From Callipepla californica brunnescens (Eukaryota > Chordata > Aves > Galliformes > Odontophoridae), in NCBI GenBank assembly GCA_023055505.1, contig JALIRH010000151.1:377001-441000 (forward strand): a stretch of 64,000 bases of DNA. Reading direction: 5' to 3'. A program made the position numbers and the translations under genes. Under the pieces are notes generated by a model. It worked only from the letters and a program-made list of their open reading frames with translations, searched no databases and was not told the origin of the DNA. Shown one piece after another: positions 27,169-38,186 of this stretch (position 1 is the stretch's first letter; every line of letters begins with the position of its first letter).

Positions 27169-27390
27169 TTCATAAAACCATGGAATACCCCAAGTCGGAT
27201 GGGATCGAGTGCACTCCCTGTCCCCACACAGCACCCAAGATCCAAACCCAGGGTCTGAGAGTGATGTCCCAGTGCACCCTGAGCTCCGGCAGCTCAGGGC
27301 CTGCCTGCTGCCTTGGGTAACTGCTCCATGCCCACCACCTTCTGCCACAGAACCCTCTTCTAATACCTACTTGACCTTCCCCTGATGCCA
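27169..27390 (-). repeat. CR1 LINE 3' fragment
   Basis: 'TTCATAAAACCATGGAATACC' is a decayed minus-strand CR1 tail. It is followed by the body order typical of the family: 'gggatcgagtgcactccctg', 'ccagtgcaccctgag', 'cagggcctgcctgctgccttgggtaactgctccatgcccaccaccttctg', 'aatacctacttgaccttcccctgatgcc'. Confidence 0.75.
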
Positions 27391-27536
27391 TGAGCTGACT
27401 GTAGGCCATGAGTTAGCCATGAGTTGGCCGCTATGACAGAGCTGTGGGCCATCACGAGGCTTTTTGCCTGCACAGTGTGAACCCTTTGCCTTACAGACGA
27501 TCTTTGAGCACTCTCTGAAGCCTAGGCACTTCATTG

Positions 27537-27568
27537 AATAAAATATAAATTAAATTAAAAAAAAAAAA
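27537..27568 (+). other. AATAAA followed by A12 (possible retrocopy tail)
   Basis: AATAAA at 27,537-27,542 is followed 14 bases later by an A12 run (27,557-27,568), the layout expected at the 3' end of a processed retrocopy. I cannot recognise a parent gene in the 150 bases upstream, and CR1 elements do not end in poly(A). A simple AT-rich tract is the alternative. Confidence 0.25.
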
Positions 27569-27569
27569 G

Positions 27570-30500
27570 AGAGAAAAGTCTATTTAGCGATTTGAGATGA
27601 TTGAAATGCTGTGATCGGGAAAAAAAAAATACCCAATTCCCCAGCCTAAAAATGTAGTTTAGACAATATAAATGGGTTTAGACTTATCATCTCCACCTCT
27701 GAGGACATGTTCAGCGCGGCGCAGAAATGAACAATCACTGCGATTCCTTGCACAGAAATCCCAGTGCTGCTGTCGCGTTGTCACCTCTGTGATGCTGCAC
27801 GACATTAACATCTCGCGGCGGTGCAACCGGCGCTGGCGACGCGGCTCCTGCTGTAGCCAAGGGGAAAATACCTGCCAAAATCTCCAGGGTTGGCTGCTGG
27901 CCCCTCCTGCCTTCAAAGCAGTGCTGAGGTCGGGCAGGGGGTGAAGCTCTCTGGAATCCCAGGAGAGATTTTCGTCTGCTTCAGGGAGGGAAAGGCTTTG
28001 GATTAAGCTCATCGGTGGGGAAGCACAATGCCTCCAGGCACCGCGTGGCTCATTTGTTCCTCTGCACCATGTGTTTACCCACTGCTGTTTGGGTGAGTGT
28101 AGCTGTGCCCAAAGGAAACGCTCTTTGGAAAGCCCCTGGAAAACAAATTCGTCCTTTATCAGTCGGTATTCTTAGGCTGATTCCAAAATTAACCAACTCA
28201 CTAATTAATATCTGCCATTTTGCATGTGGCTGCTCGGAGAAATCACGACTCCGTGACTCTATGAAACCCCTTTGGCCTCTTTTTTCACCATTACTTCTCA
28301 TGGGACTCTCTCAAGGCCAACAGAACATGAAAAGATCCTTTGGCGTTCAACAGGAGCCATCCCAGGCGCTCGGTGTCTGCCATTTCCACGCGGTGTCCGT
28401 GTGAGATGAAATGTGTGACTACAGGCTGTGATTTTTTTTTTCTGCTTGTTTCAGTTTTAGGGGTTGAGGGAATAAAGCAAAGTGCCCTCGGTCTCCTCAC
28501 CAGGCTGAGATGCTGTTTGTTTTATATACAGTGGGTTTTTGTTGTTGTTTTTTTTTTTTTTTTTTCTGAATCAAATTGTACACTCATCAGAAAACGGACC
28601 TTGCTGTTTGATGTATGCTGGAAAGTGCCACGCGCGTTTATTGTGCTGTATAAATAAAATATAATAATGCTGAGACTCAAGGACTCCCATGGAGTCATTC
28701 AGAAAGGAGGCAGAGGGCCAGGGAATGGATTTGGACAAGATTCAGGGAAGGGGAAGATTGCTGGTTTTGTTTATTTTAAGCTGGAAACGATGAGAAAGAG
28801 AGCGATACCTGCCCCAAAAACAGGTCCTGAGCTGCCAGTGCTCAGCACTGCACCTGACCTCGGGGCGGATGAATGGGAGTTTCCATCGGTCCTCATTGAT
28901 GACCTGGACAACAAAAAAACAAAGCCAAAATATGGTGATTTCATTTAGGTATAAGAAAAATAGAATAACGTGGTTGATTGATAACAGTGAGGCTGTGGGG
29001 TCTGTGGTCTTCATGACGTCCACCAAGCCTGACCCACACAGTCCTGGGATCATTGCTTGGAGCAGAATGGGTGACCTTCAGCCTCAGCTGTTCTGGGTTT
29101 CTGTGTTCCTGCAGGGACTAGGATAGGAAAAAAAAAACAATCACAGGTCAGAGCTATCGAGAGAGGAGGGAGGGAACGAGCAGATGGCAGCTCTGACCCA
29201 CATATAGGGAGTGAACGGGGATGGGAGGTGAGGAGCAGGGGGTCGGTGGCACCGCATGCTGCTTTTTTGCAGTCGGGTCCTCTCGCTTCACATGAGCCCC
29301 CTTCTTCTGCTCAGACACAGCAGCAGTGAGATCTATGCTGATGGGTCACGTTAATGTGAAACTTCCCTGTTTGCACCTTTTCCTGGAGCAAATCCAAGGC
29401 TGATGCAAACACAAAGGGATTCATCACTCTCCAGCTGTCTGCAGACAGCAAACCAAGAGCAATGTTTGACAGTGAGGAATAATTACCTTGCCAGCTTTGC
29501 TTTATCCACATTTCAAATCCAGAAGGGAGATAAAGGCGCGGTATCCACGGCTCAGGAGGAGCACTGAGCACAGCTGGGAGCTTCTCATCCTGGGAGAGAC
29601 GTGGCACCAAAGTGCCACCTCATCCACAACGTCCTCTGCCTTCAGTCTTTCTCCTCCAGTCCATCCCATCAGAGAATTTTTTGGCTACGAATGACCCTAC
29701 AAATGGTCCATGGATACCCAACCAAAGCCCATCCTCGAGAACCCCACCCAGGCTGAGCAATGGAATCCTGATGTGCATCAGTGCCAACTGATTTCGCATT
29801 TCCTTCCCATTTCCTTAATTCAATTAGCTTGAATAAGAAGGGCTGCTTGACCCTGATAGGGTTAAACGAGCCCGTCTCCATGGCAACCGGCTTCTGAGGT
29901 GTGACATCTCTCTGTGTTTCCTCCAAACCCTTCGATATTCCTCAGTTTGGTCCCTCTTTGCACGCAGCTTAAGGCACAACATAGAGATGTGGTCCCACTG
30001 CCGGGGGGTGATCGCAGGCTCTGCCACCGTCCCTATGTGTTTTCCATTCAGATCATCTCTGGGGTGGGGCAGGACTTACAGAAAGCAACACCTTTGGGTA
30101 ATCCTCACAGAAATAAACCCAAATCTCACTTAAAACACTGAGCAGAAATAGTCCTGCTGCCTCCAAACTGATTTATCTCTGGATGCACTCATCTTGGAGT
30201 GGAAATCTGAAGCTCTCAAACCAAGGGCAGATGCCATCAAGTGCACAAGTGGCACCAGAATGATGGGCACACGAGGAGCCTGGAGATGCTGACAGAGGAT
30301 GGGACAGAAGGCCTGAGTCTTAATTAGAGCAAAAAACTAAGATGTTGAGTTTTCTACCTCTCCAGTGCAAGGTTGAGGGCAAATTTTCCTTCTGGTGGCC
30401 ACTCAGTCCAAATCTCAGTGCCTAAAATTTCCAAGAGTTGAGACCGGAGCTCCTTTTCCATTTCCAGTTTGGCTCTTCCAAAGTGAAAAAAAAAAAAAAA

Positions 30501-31630
30501 AGCTTAAAAACATTGTAATCGGAGAAGGGTTCCAGGCACCATCTCCTCCTTAGGATTCAGCATAAATATGAAAGGAGGTAATGAAAGGGAAAGGCTGGGA
30601 AGTTACTTGGCTGTGCACTCTATTTATGTACCTGGCGGAGAATATGAATGGAGGAATATTCAATATAACAGGCAGAGATGTACCGAGACTCAAGGATGAA
30701 GGATTTTAAGCAATTTCAGGCTCAAAATACGCTTCAAACATTTAACGAGGAGAGGAATCTATCAGGAGAACATTTCCTAAAGGAAGAGATAGATTTTGCT
30801 ATCTTTTTACATCTTCAAATTGCATTTGGGAACGGAGCTCGTTTAAGATTCTTTTAAGCTATTTTAGACGCGTGCTTTGGGATGACGTGACCTGCACCCA
30901 TTGCTGGAAAGGAGCTGTGGGTGCCCGGGTGAAGCGCAGCTGGCTACGTTTAAGCATCTACAAACAGTGAATGGATTCCCTCCCTGGGGTCCCCCTCTAA
31001 AATAGCTGCTTCATCTGAGCTGTGATAAACGCCTGATTTAGGAGCAACTTGGGAAGCTCCTCTACATCGGGATTACAGAGGCGACCCCACGATGGGGTTG
31101 AAAATTGTCTGGCTCTAAAGTGACAAATTTATGGGCAAAATGAAGTGTGCACGCTCAGCCCCAGCTCCAGCCTCGTCAGATGCACAGACATAAATATCAG
31201 AACGTTTTCTCCGGTTCGCACTCTGTTCCCCAGCTGAGCCTATCTGTGATGAAATGTCTCAATAGGCTTAAGCAGATCTATCTTGCCTTTGCTATCTCAG
31301 AGAATGCCAGACAGCGCGGCTGAAAACCAGCGACGTGAGTGTATGATGAGCACTGCATTCACAACGTATTGGGAAAAAATGGGTAACAACGCCAAAAAAA
31401 AATGTTAACCTCATGTAAAAGGGACATATATTTGGTGTCACCCTCCTCAGAGCAGTGATTTGGTGCATGTGAACTTTTTTTTCCCAAAAACTCCCCCAAA
31501 CCAGGACCCATTTCTGATAATGACGTCCCTGATGGAGCAGTGCTGGAGGAGCATTGTTCCCCAGCTCGGCCTCGGCAATAGTTTTTTTCCTGGCTGTGTA
31601 ACCACCACTACCAGCTCGCCCAGCATCCTC
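27570..31630. other. Gene-free stretch with AT-rich islands
   Basis: Contains homopolymers at about 28,550-28,565 (T) and 30,485-30,501 (A). A weak CR1-like plus-strand end is possible at about 29,060-29,118. An AT-rich stretch at about 30,550-30,860 has motifs such as GGAATATTCAATATAA. No exons were recognised. Confidence 0.45.
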
Positions 31631-31700
31631 AGAATCATCGAATCATCGAGTCACTGAGGCTGCAAAAGGCCACTGAGACCATCAGAGCCCATCGCCACAA
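31631..31700 (-). repeat. CR1 LINE 3' tail fragment
   Basis: AGAATCATCGAATCATCGAG followed by 'tcactgaggctgcaaaaggccactgagaccatc' is a minus-strand CR1 tail plus the first bases of the body. It is very short, and I cannot follow it beyond about 31,700. Confidence 0.75.
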
Positions 31701-34700
31701 CGTCTTGATGCCCACCAGGTGGAGGGCAGTCTAGATGAAAGGATGAAGAAGCCATTGCCCAGGAGCAGGGAAGGTCCCCAGTAGATCCATCTCCATCTTG
31801 ACAACCATAGACAGCTCCTCGCCGGAGCAGAGGCCGCCGTAGCGTTGACATCTTTTGACATTTCCACGCATTCTCTTTTCTCGTTGGAAGCGCAGCCTGG
31901 CACGCTGAAAGCTCCGTGCGATTTGATGCATTTTCCAGGAGGTCCTTCTCTGGGCATCACGTGTCTGCAGAAGTGGGGCACCAGCAACGCTGCTGCGAGC
32001 CCGGTGCATTGTCGGGTCTCAGTGTAATTATGAGTGAGGAATTATCGGGAGAGGAACGTGTTTCTTCTGGTGCGTCTCAGCGATATCTCTGGCTCTGAGA
32101 TCTCACTCGCTATCCCCCCTCTCCCACAAGTTATTGCAGCTTAAAAAAAATAGCTTTGTGCCTTTCTCCTGTGTCCTTCTGCTTCAACACTCACGTCTTC
32201 CAGTGGCTGGGAGTCTCTGTGGTGGACAACTCTTAAAGCTGAAGGAGGGGAAGTGCTATAGGGAGGGTAAGGGACCCCCTTTCCTCTGCTTTCCCTGAAC
32301 AGGGAAAAGTTGGTGCACGGGCACAATGCTGGGAGTCCTGGGGGAGGGCTCAGAGAGAGGAGGAGCACTTCAAAGTCCATCAGTTCTCATCTCATCCACG
32401 TGGGGTCTGATTCTCTGGAGATGATCTCCTCTTTTCTCCAGAAAAAATAAACCCCCTTTTTACTTTACTCACAATGGGAGATTTTTGTTTGCTTTGTTTC
32501 ATTCTATCCTGTCCCCCTCTTCTCTGCTCCTTTTCCAGGCATGGATCTGCTGGGGGAAGGCTTCCCCCCATTGCCCACGGCTCAGGAAGGAGCCCCAGAA
32601 AATCCCCCCCTTGGTTTTCATTTTGCTTATGTACTCCTTCACATTATTTCAATTAATTGTTATAAAATAGGATGACGAGAAGCCCCTGGTCACAGTCTGG
32701 GAACGTTCTGCTGGTTTCTTGTGTCTTGTTCTTGTTTCCTTGCTTCCCTGAGGGAGACCCCATATCTCTCTTCCTGTTAACGTTACGGAGCAGCTGCGGT
32801 TCGTGTCGCTGCTCTGAACAGAAGGGCAGAGATTACAGCACCGTGCTTCTCCCGACAGCATAACCTCGCTGCACGCATCCAGGAGACCTCGTAACAGCCG
32901 TGCTGCCTTTGGCAGGACCTTGCTCCTTTCGTTTGCTTATGAGGACGTCATGTGTGGCAGTGACAGAGACCTCACTGTGATTTATCGCGACGGCCTCTCC
33001 CTCTCTATCTATTTCTTGTCAGGGTAGAAATCAGACCATGAGTTTTGGCCTTTGTGTCCAGAGGGCACCGGCTGCTTTCTGAGGGAGTTATGCACAAGTC
33101 AGGATCTGCTCTAAAAGACATTTCTCTCCAAGCACTGGGCTTGTTCTCAGGTGTTTTATTGGTGTGCCTATAGCCCAGAGCTGCCCACAAGTTTGGCTTT
33201 GTCTCATCCCAATGCATGGGAGTTGTTGTCCTAGAAGCAGCAGATCCTCTCCTTGCCGTGGTGCTCCTCTTGGCAGACAGAACTCGGTGCACAAACAGGA
33301 GATGTGCCATTCTCCTGGCAGAGGGCACCCACTCCCATAGGTGCTCAGAGCCGAGAGGGGCTGCGGGTGGGTGCTCAAAGTAAGATCCTTTGAATATGCA
33401 AAGCACAGTACATCATTAATCGTGTTCCTACATATTGTCATTACTCCCAGAAGCTTCAACCTGAGGCTGTAACAGCTCCTAATTATGTTGAAGCTCTGCC
33501 TGATGATTGAGCCCGGCTCATCTCTGTGCAGACAACTTGCAGGTGCTGCTCACACAGCTCAGGGCGACGGAGCATGCAGCAGGAGCGGGCTTCTCTCTCA
33601 CAGCTGCCCATGGAAGAGGCATCTCCATCAGTGCAAGCACACCCTGTGGCAGCTGAGAGAAGTGGGGAGCACTGAACCCCCCCTATCTCAATGGTTGGAC
33701 TGACACTGAGCAAAGAACTGGAGGAGACAGTGGGAGTGCACAATTCCCATGTCTGAAGGGATGGATCTGCTTCGGTGATCAGCTGTGGAGGTTGGAAGAG
33801 AGGTGAGCAGCGTCGAGTGCAGAGCTGTTAAGAAATGCCTTCAGAATGCCTCCCCATTTCCAGCGCCTGAGCTGCATCCCTGCAATCTGCCATGTCTGGG
33901 AGCACCTGGGGAGAGGCAGATGTTCTGTCGGTTGATGAAACAACTCCAGGTCAAAGTCACAAGGACTTTCCACCCGCTCATAGAGCCAGAAAACTGAAAG
34001 AGCTCACGGTGTGCTCTACCTCCATGCAAGGACAGCTGCAGAGCAGGCAGGATGCTCCCACCTCGGCCGTATCAGAGCCACGCTGCAGGGACCGGGTGAC
34101 CTTCCAGCACCTCCACATGCAGAAGGTGCCCAGCCTGGGTCAGGAAACGCTGCCAGCAGAACAGGCTGAGGTCCACTTCTAGGAGACCCTTCATCTTTAA
34201 TAAGGCGCAACACAAGTCGGTGCATTCATTTGCCTAGATGCGCTCCAGAGTCCACTCTGTTAGGATTTGCCAGCAGAAGAGCCCATATTGTCACCAGATG
34301 TCACTTGCATTAGTGACAGCACACTCAGGGAGCAGTGCTGGGCAGCAGTCCTGTTGTCTTTGCCTGCAGGATGATCCCAGAACTCCCCATCACCCGGCTC
34401 CCAGCAGCATCAAATTCCCTTTCCCCTCCTCTCCTGAGAAAGTGCCACCACCTCCTCCTCCTGGAGGTGCTCCTGCTCCGGTGTGCGATCCCATAGTGAC
34501 CCCACGATGACAAGCTGTGGGATCCCATGGAGACACGCTGTGGAACCACTGCATTTTGCCACAGCTTTGACACAACTTCTCAGACTTTTCACTGCAGTTT
34601 CCAAGAGCAACTGCAGCTATGCCCCCCTGCACCCTTTTCTTTTGGGTTCGGGTTGGGTTTTTCTTTGGATTTGAGCTCATTCTTCCACTGGGTGCTCCGG

Positions 34701-35430
34701 GAGAGAACTGTTTGATTAGTGCAGCTGCCCGAGGGCTGCAGGCTTTGCTGTTTCCCCACCGTCACCGTGGGAGCAGTCGTTGTTTTCTTTTCTCTTTTCC
34801 CCCATCAGCTGAATTCCACTAAAACCAGAGGGCAGAGGCATCAGGGAAGCAGAGCAGCCCAGGGAAAGACAGTGGACACACAGCAGTTCTATTTGCTTCC
34901 ACAAATAGTTTTGCTGATATATCAGAATTTTGCTTTTCCCTTTTCACCTCTCTCTTCTGTATTTTCCCCCTTTTGGCGCTGAGTGCAATTAATAGGGTAA
35001 TGTCCAAAGTTGCTTATTCCAGAATGTTGTTCTATTTCTTTTTCCTCTCCTTAAGTCCTTTGCCATTTCAGAGTAGCTCTAGTTGTTCGAAAATCACTGA
35101 GGTCACAATTCAGAGCTCACGCAGTTTGAAAAGCAGATTTTTCACTTCGTTTGTTCTTTTCCTTCCCCAGATAATTTCCCACGAAGGTGCCGTTCCCTCA
35201 GAAGGACTTCTGCTTTTCTCTGTAAGCAGATATCCACACTGCCCACATTTGAATCGATTCTCTGGACTCCGTACGCTCAGGGGTGATGGGTGGCTGTGTG
35301 ATGGGTGATTCTGAGCCATCCCATCATGTGGTTTTCCACCCACTGATCTGAATTCAATCCACCTATATGGAATAGCTAGAAGTTCTCCAAAACTCCTGCC
35401 CTGTCCCCTTCCACCCTTCCATGGGCAGAT
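31701..35430. other. Gene-free stretch
   Basis: Pyrimidine-rich stretches occur at about 32,440-32,640, 34,380-34,470 and 35,030-35,220. No exon set, RNA gene or clear repeat was recognised. Confidence 0.5.
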
Positions 35431-35775
35431 GGAATCACAGAACCATGGAACCACAGCATGGTTGGGTCAAAAGGGACCTCACATCTCCCTGTCCTCCCCT
35501 CCTGCCATGGGCTGCTGTTCCCCACCAGCTCAGGCTGCCCAGGGCCCCATCCATGGCCTTGGGCACCTCCAGGGATGGAGCATTTACACCACTCTGGGCA
35601 GCAGTGCCAGAGCCTCAGTTTTTCTGGGTAAGGAATTCCTCACATCTGACCCAAATCTCCCCTCTTTTAGTAAATAACAGCCACCCCTCCACCCCACCCC
35701 CATCCGACAGCTATCTGCCTGTGTCCAAAGCTGCTCTCCATTTGTTGGATGAACATCTCCTCTATGCAGCCACAG
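35431..35775 (-). repeat. CR1 LINE 3' fragment, one of the longest here
   Basis: Starts with GAATCACAGAACCATGGAAC, then 'catggttgggtcaaaagggacctcacatctccctgtcc', 'cagctcaggctgcccagggccccatcc', 'ttgggcacctccagggatgg' and 'gggtaaggaattcctcacatctgacccaaatctcccctcttttag'. This is the full order expected for a minus-strand CR1 3' region. The same block recurs at about 57,225-57,345. Confidence 0.92.
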
Positions 35776-37012
35776 CAATTAAAACCCCCACAAGCCAGAG
35801 CTCCAGAGCTGCCAGAGCTGCCCACAGTGCAGCAGCTCAGCAAAGGCACAAGTGGGACCGCAGGATCTGGTGAGGACCCAAGAAAGGCAGAAAGATGAAG
35901 AATTTGGACCCGTCCGCTCCCATGAAGTCATCTTATCGCCTGATTGCAAAGCCAGAGAGCTGGGAGAGCATCTGAATGGCTGCTGCCTCTGCCGCAGTGA
36001 TAAATTAGATCACTTTGAGAGCACTTTAGAGCTGGACGGAAAATTCAGTGGCTCTCCTGCCAATTTCATCCTGTAAGTGGAATTAACGCTTGCTTTCGCT
36101 GCACTCTCCAGCCACAAACAAGTGCCCGTGTGCACTGCTCCAGGGGACTTTGCTCCCAGGAGCTTTGTCCATCTGAATCAGCAGAAACTGGGAAAAAAGA
36201 AAAGACCCCATTGTGCTCACAACCCCTAGGGAGCAGGAGCTCCTCCTGTTGGGTCTTCATGCCTCAGATGATCCAGAGATGGGTCTGCAGTGCAAGGCTT
36301 GACACAGTGGTGAGGAATTGGCTTGAACACGGTGCTTTCTATCTGGGAGAAGAGCATCTGCCTGGGGAGTTTCAGAAAGCTGAGAGGGAGATCCAGCACT
36401 GGGAGCAGTGGAAGGGAGATCAGGGAGTGCTGCCCACCATGGCAGGATCTCCATCGATGGATGTGCCAGATGCAAGAAGAGAAGTCCCCAAATGAACTAG
36501 AAAACACAAGGGAAATGGCTTTAGGAAGTAACCTGACGCACCAAGCCTGCTGTCTGTGCTGCCAACACATCAACATAGGCTCCCGATGGCAGGTCAGACA
36601 TCAGCTGAGCACAATGTTTGCAGAGGTTAATAGCATTGATGGAGTCGTACAACACCCCTGGAAGCACTCGGGTGAGCAAAGGCTGCTGAAAATAGAGAGC
36701 AGCTCTCAGCCTGTTCAGATCAAGCCTTTTTTCTTCCCTCGCAGAGCTGGGTTGGCCCGAGGGCAGCTGCTCATTTTGGGTTGGGGCTGGAGGAAGAGCT
36801 GGGAGCGTGGAGAAGAGCGGAGTGCTTTTTGGGGCAGAGATTTCCCATCCAGTGCTTGGTGAGGCTTTCAGGAAGGGGGAATCCTGCTTGGCCCCAGCAC
36901 TGCACGCTCACACACAGCTCTGTGAGCAGCATTTGGGGGACAAGGGCATGGTGCACCACGGCCCTGGTGCAAAGGCTCTGCTGGAGTTGGCACCTCGAGG
37001 TCAGTGGCATGC
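35776..37012. other. Gene-free stretch
   Basis: No gene or repeat family recognised. The plus-strand frame 36,323-36,862 is 179 codons long but has no domain or splice context. Confidence 0.45.
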
Positions 37013-37165
37013 AATCGTAGAACATCCCAAGGTGGAAGAACCATAAGAATCATCTAGTGCAAATCCTGAGACCTCAGCTGAGACCTTCCCCACTCACTGC
37101 AGGGATAGTGCCCTGCCTCCACCGTCACGCAGCCTCCTGTGTTAACCCCAAACCCATCCCCTGCA
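37013..37165 (-). repeat. Diverged CR1 LINE 3' fragment
   Basis: 'atcgtagaacatcccaaggtggaagaaccataagaatcatctagtgcaaatcctg' is a decayed minus-strand CR1 tail and start of body. It is followed by 'cactgcagggatagtgccctgcctccacc'. Divergence is higher than in the other copies. Confidence 0.6.
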
Positions 37166-37199
37166 GGATGCTCGTGCAATGTGAAAGCTGTTCCGGGAC

Positions 37200-37640
37200 T
37201 TTGCTAAAACCCTCTTCCTGATTTATACCCTACATACATTCATCAGCTCATTTGGCTTTGAAACATTTCTCCCATCTGAGAGCAGTGTATGAGGCACCTG
37301 CTTAACTTCAGGCAGTGTAAGAAGCACCAATCCATTTGATAATTAAATGTTTGCTGCCACCTAATTGTCCCTTATTACACGTATTCTTTGAGCCGAAAGC
37401 CTGTCTGCTGGCACTGTCCCCGGAGTGCTGAGCTTCAAAGAGCTCTGGAGAAGAGTTTCTTTTCTTAAAGCACAGTATATATTTAAAATGGAGCCATCTC
37501 CAAATCTGTCAGGAAACAGATAAAGAAACGGAGAGAATAGCAGACCCAGCGGGCTAATTATAAGCAGTCAAATATAGGAAAAAGCAGATTGCAGCAAGCT
37601 GATAAAGTGACAACAGCAACAGCAGTGGAAGAGGCAGCAC
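37200..37640. promoter_or_regulatory. AT-rich, motif-dense island; candidate conserved noncoding element
   Basis: The stretch is compositionally distinct from its flanks and holds homeodomain-type cores (TTTGATAATTAAATG at about 37,336, CTAATTGTCC at about 37,361, GCTAATTATAAGC at about 37,552) and GATA-type motifs. It shows no CR1 similarity or coding signal. Regulatory function is inference from composition. Confidence 0.3.
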
Positions 37641-38071
37641 TTACCTATGAGCAGAGCAGCAGAGCACTCCACTGAGCACAGGCTCAGCTCTAATCACCAT
37701 TTCTGTTTGCAGATCTGAAAACCCAACCGCTTTCTGCTGGCGGAGCGGCTCAGATCTGTATCCAGAGCTCAGCTGCAGACATCAGCGTGACTTCAGCCCG
37801 AACCAGAGGAGATGTAGCCTCACCAATGAGTTTCCAACCACCTCAGGCTGCTATGCCCTGGTTTTGAAAGCAGAGCTGTGGGCTGCTGTCTGTTTGGAGC
37901 ACTGATCCCAGTAGGGTTGGTTCCAACCCGCCTTTGCTTGGAACACTCACGTGCAGGTGTGTGAGTGGGGAAGCTCACTGTGAGGGGTAGGAAGCCCTGG
38001 TTATGGGATGAATGGGACAGAGGTCGGAATGCCCCCAAGATTCCTCAGGATGTGAGCAGCCCACAGCCCTG

Positions 38072-38186
38072 GAACACAGAATCATGGGATCGTTCAGTCT
38101 GAAGAAGATCCCTCAAGCCCAACCTCCAACCCATCCACCTATTCCCATCCACAGAACCACTGAGGTTAGAAAAGACCTCTAATATC
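38072..38186 (-). repeat. Two adjoining CR1 LINE tail fragments
   Basis: ACACAGAATCATGGGATCGT starts one minus-strand tail ('...agatccctcaagcccaacctccaaccc'). A second tail-like start, CACAGAACCACTGAGG followed by 'ttagaaaagacctctaatatc', lies at about 38,151. The pair suggests insertion of one copy beside or into another. Confidence 0.75.
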
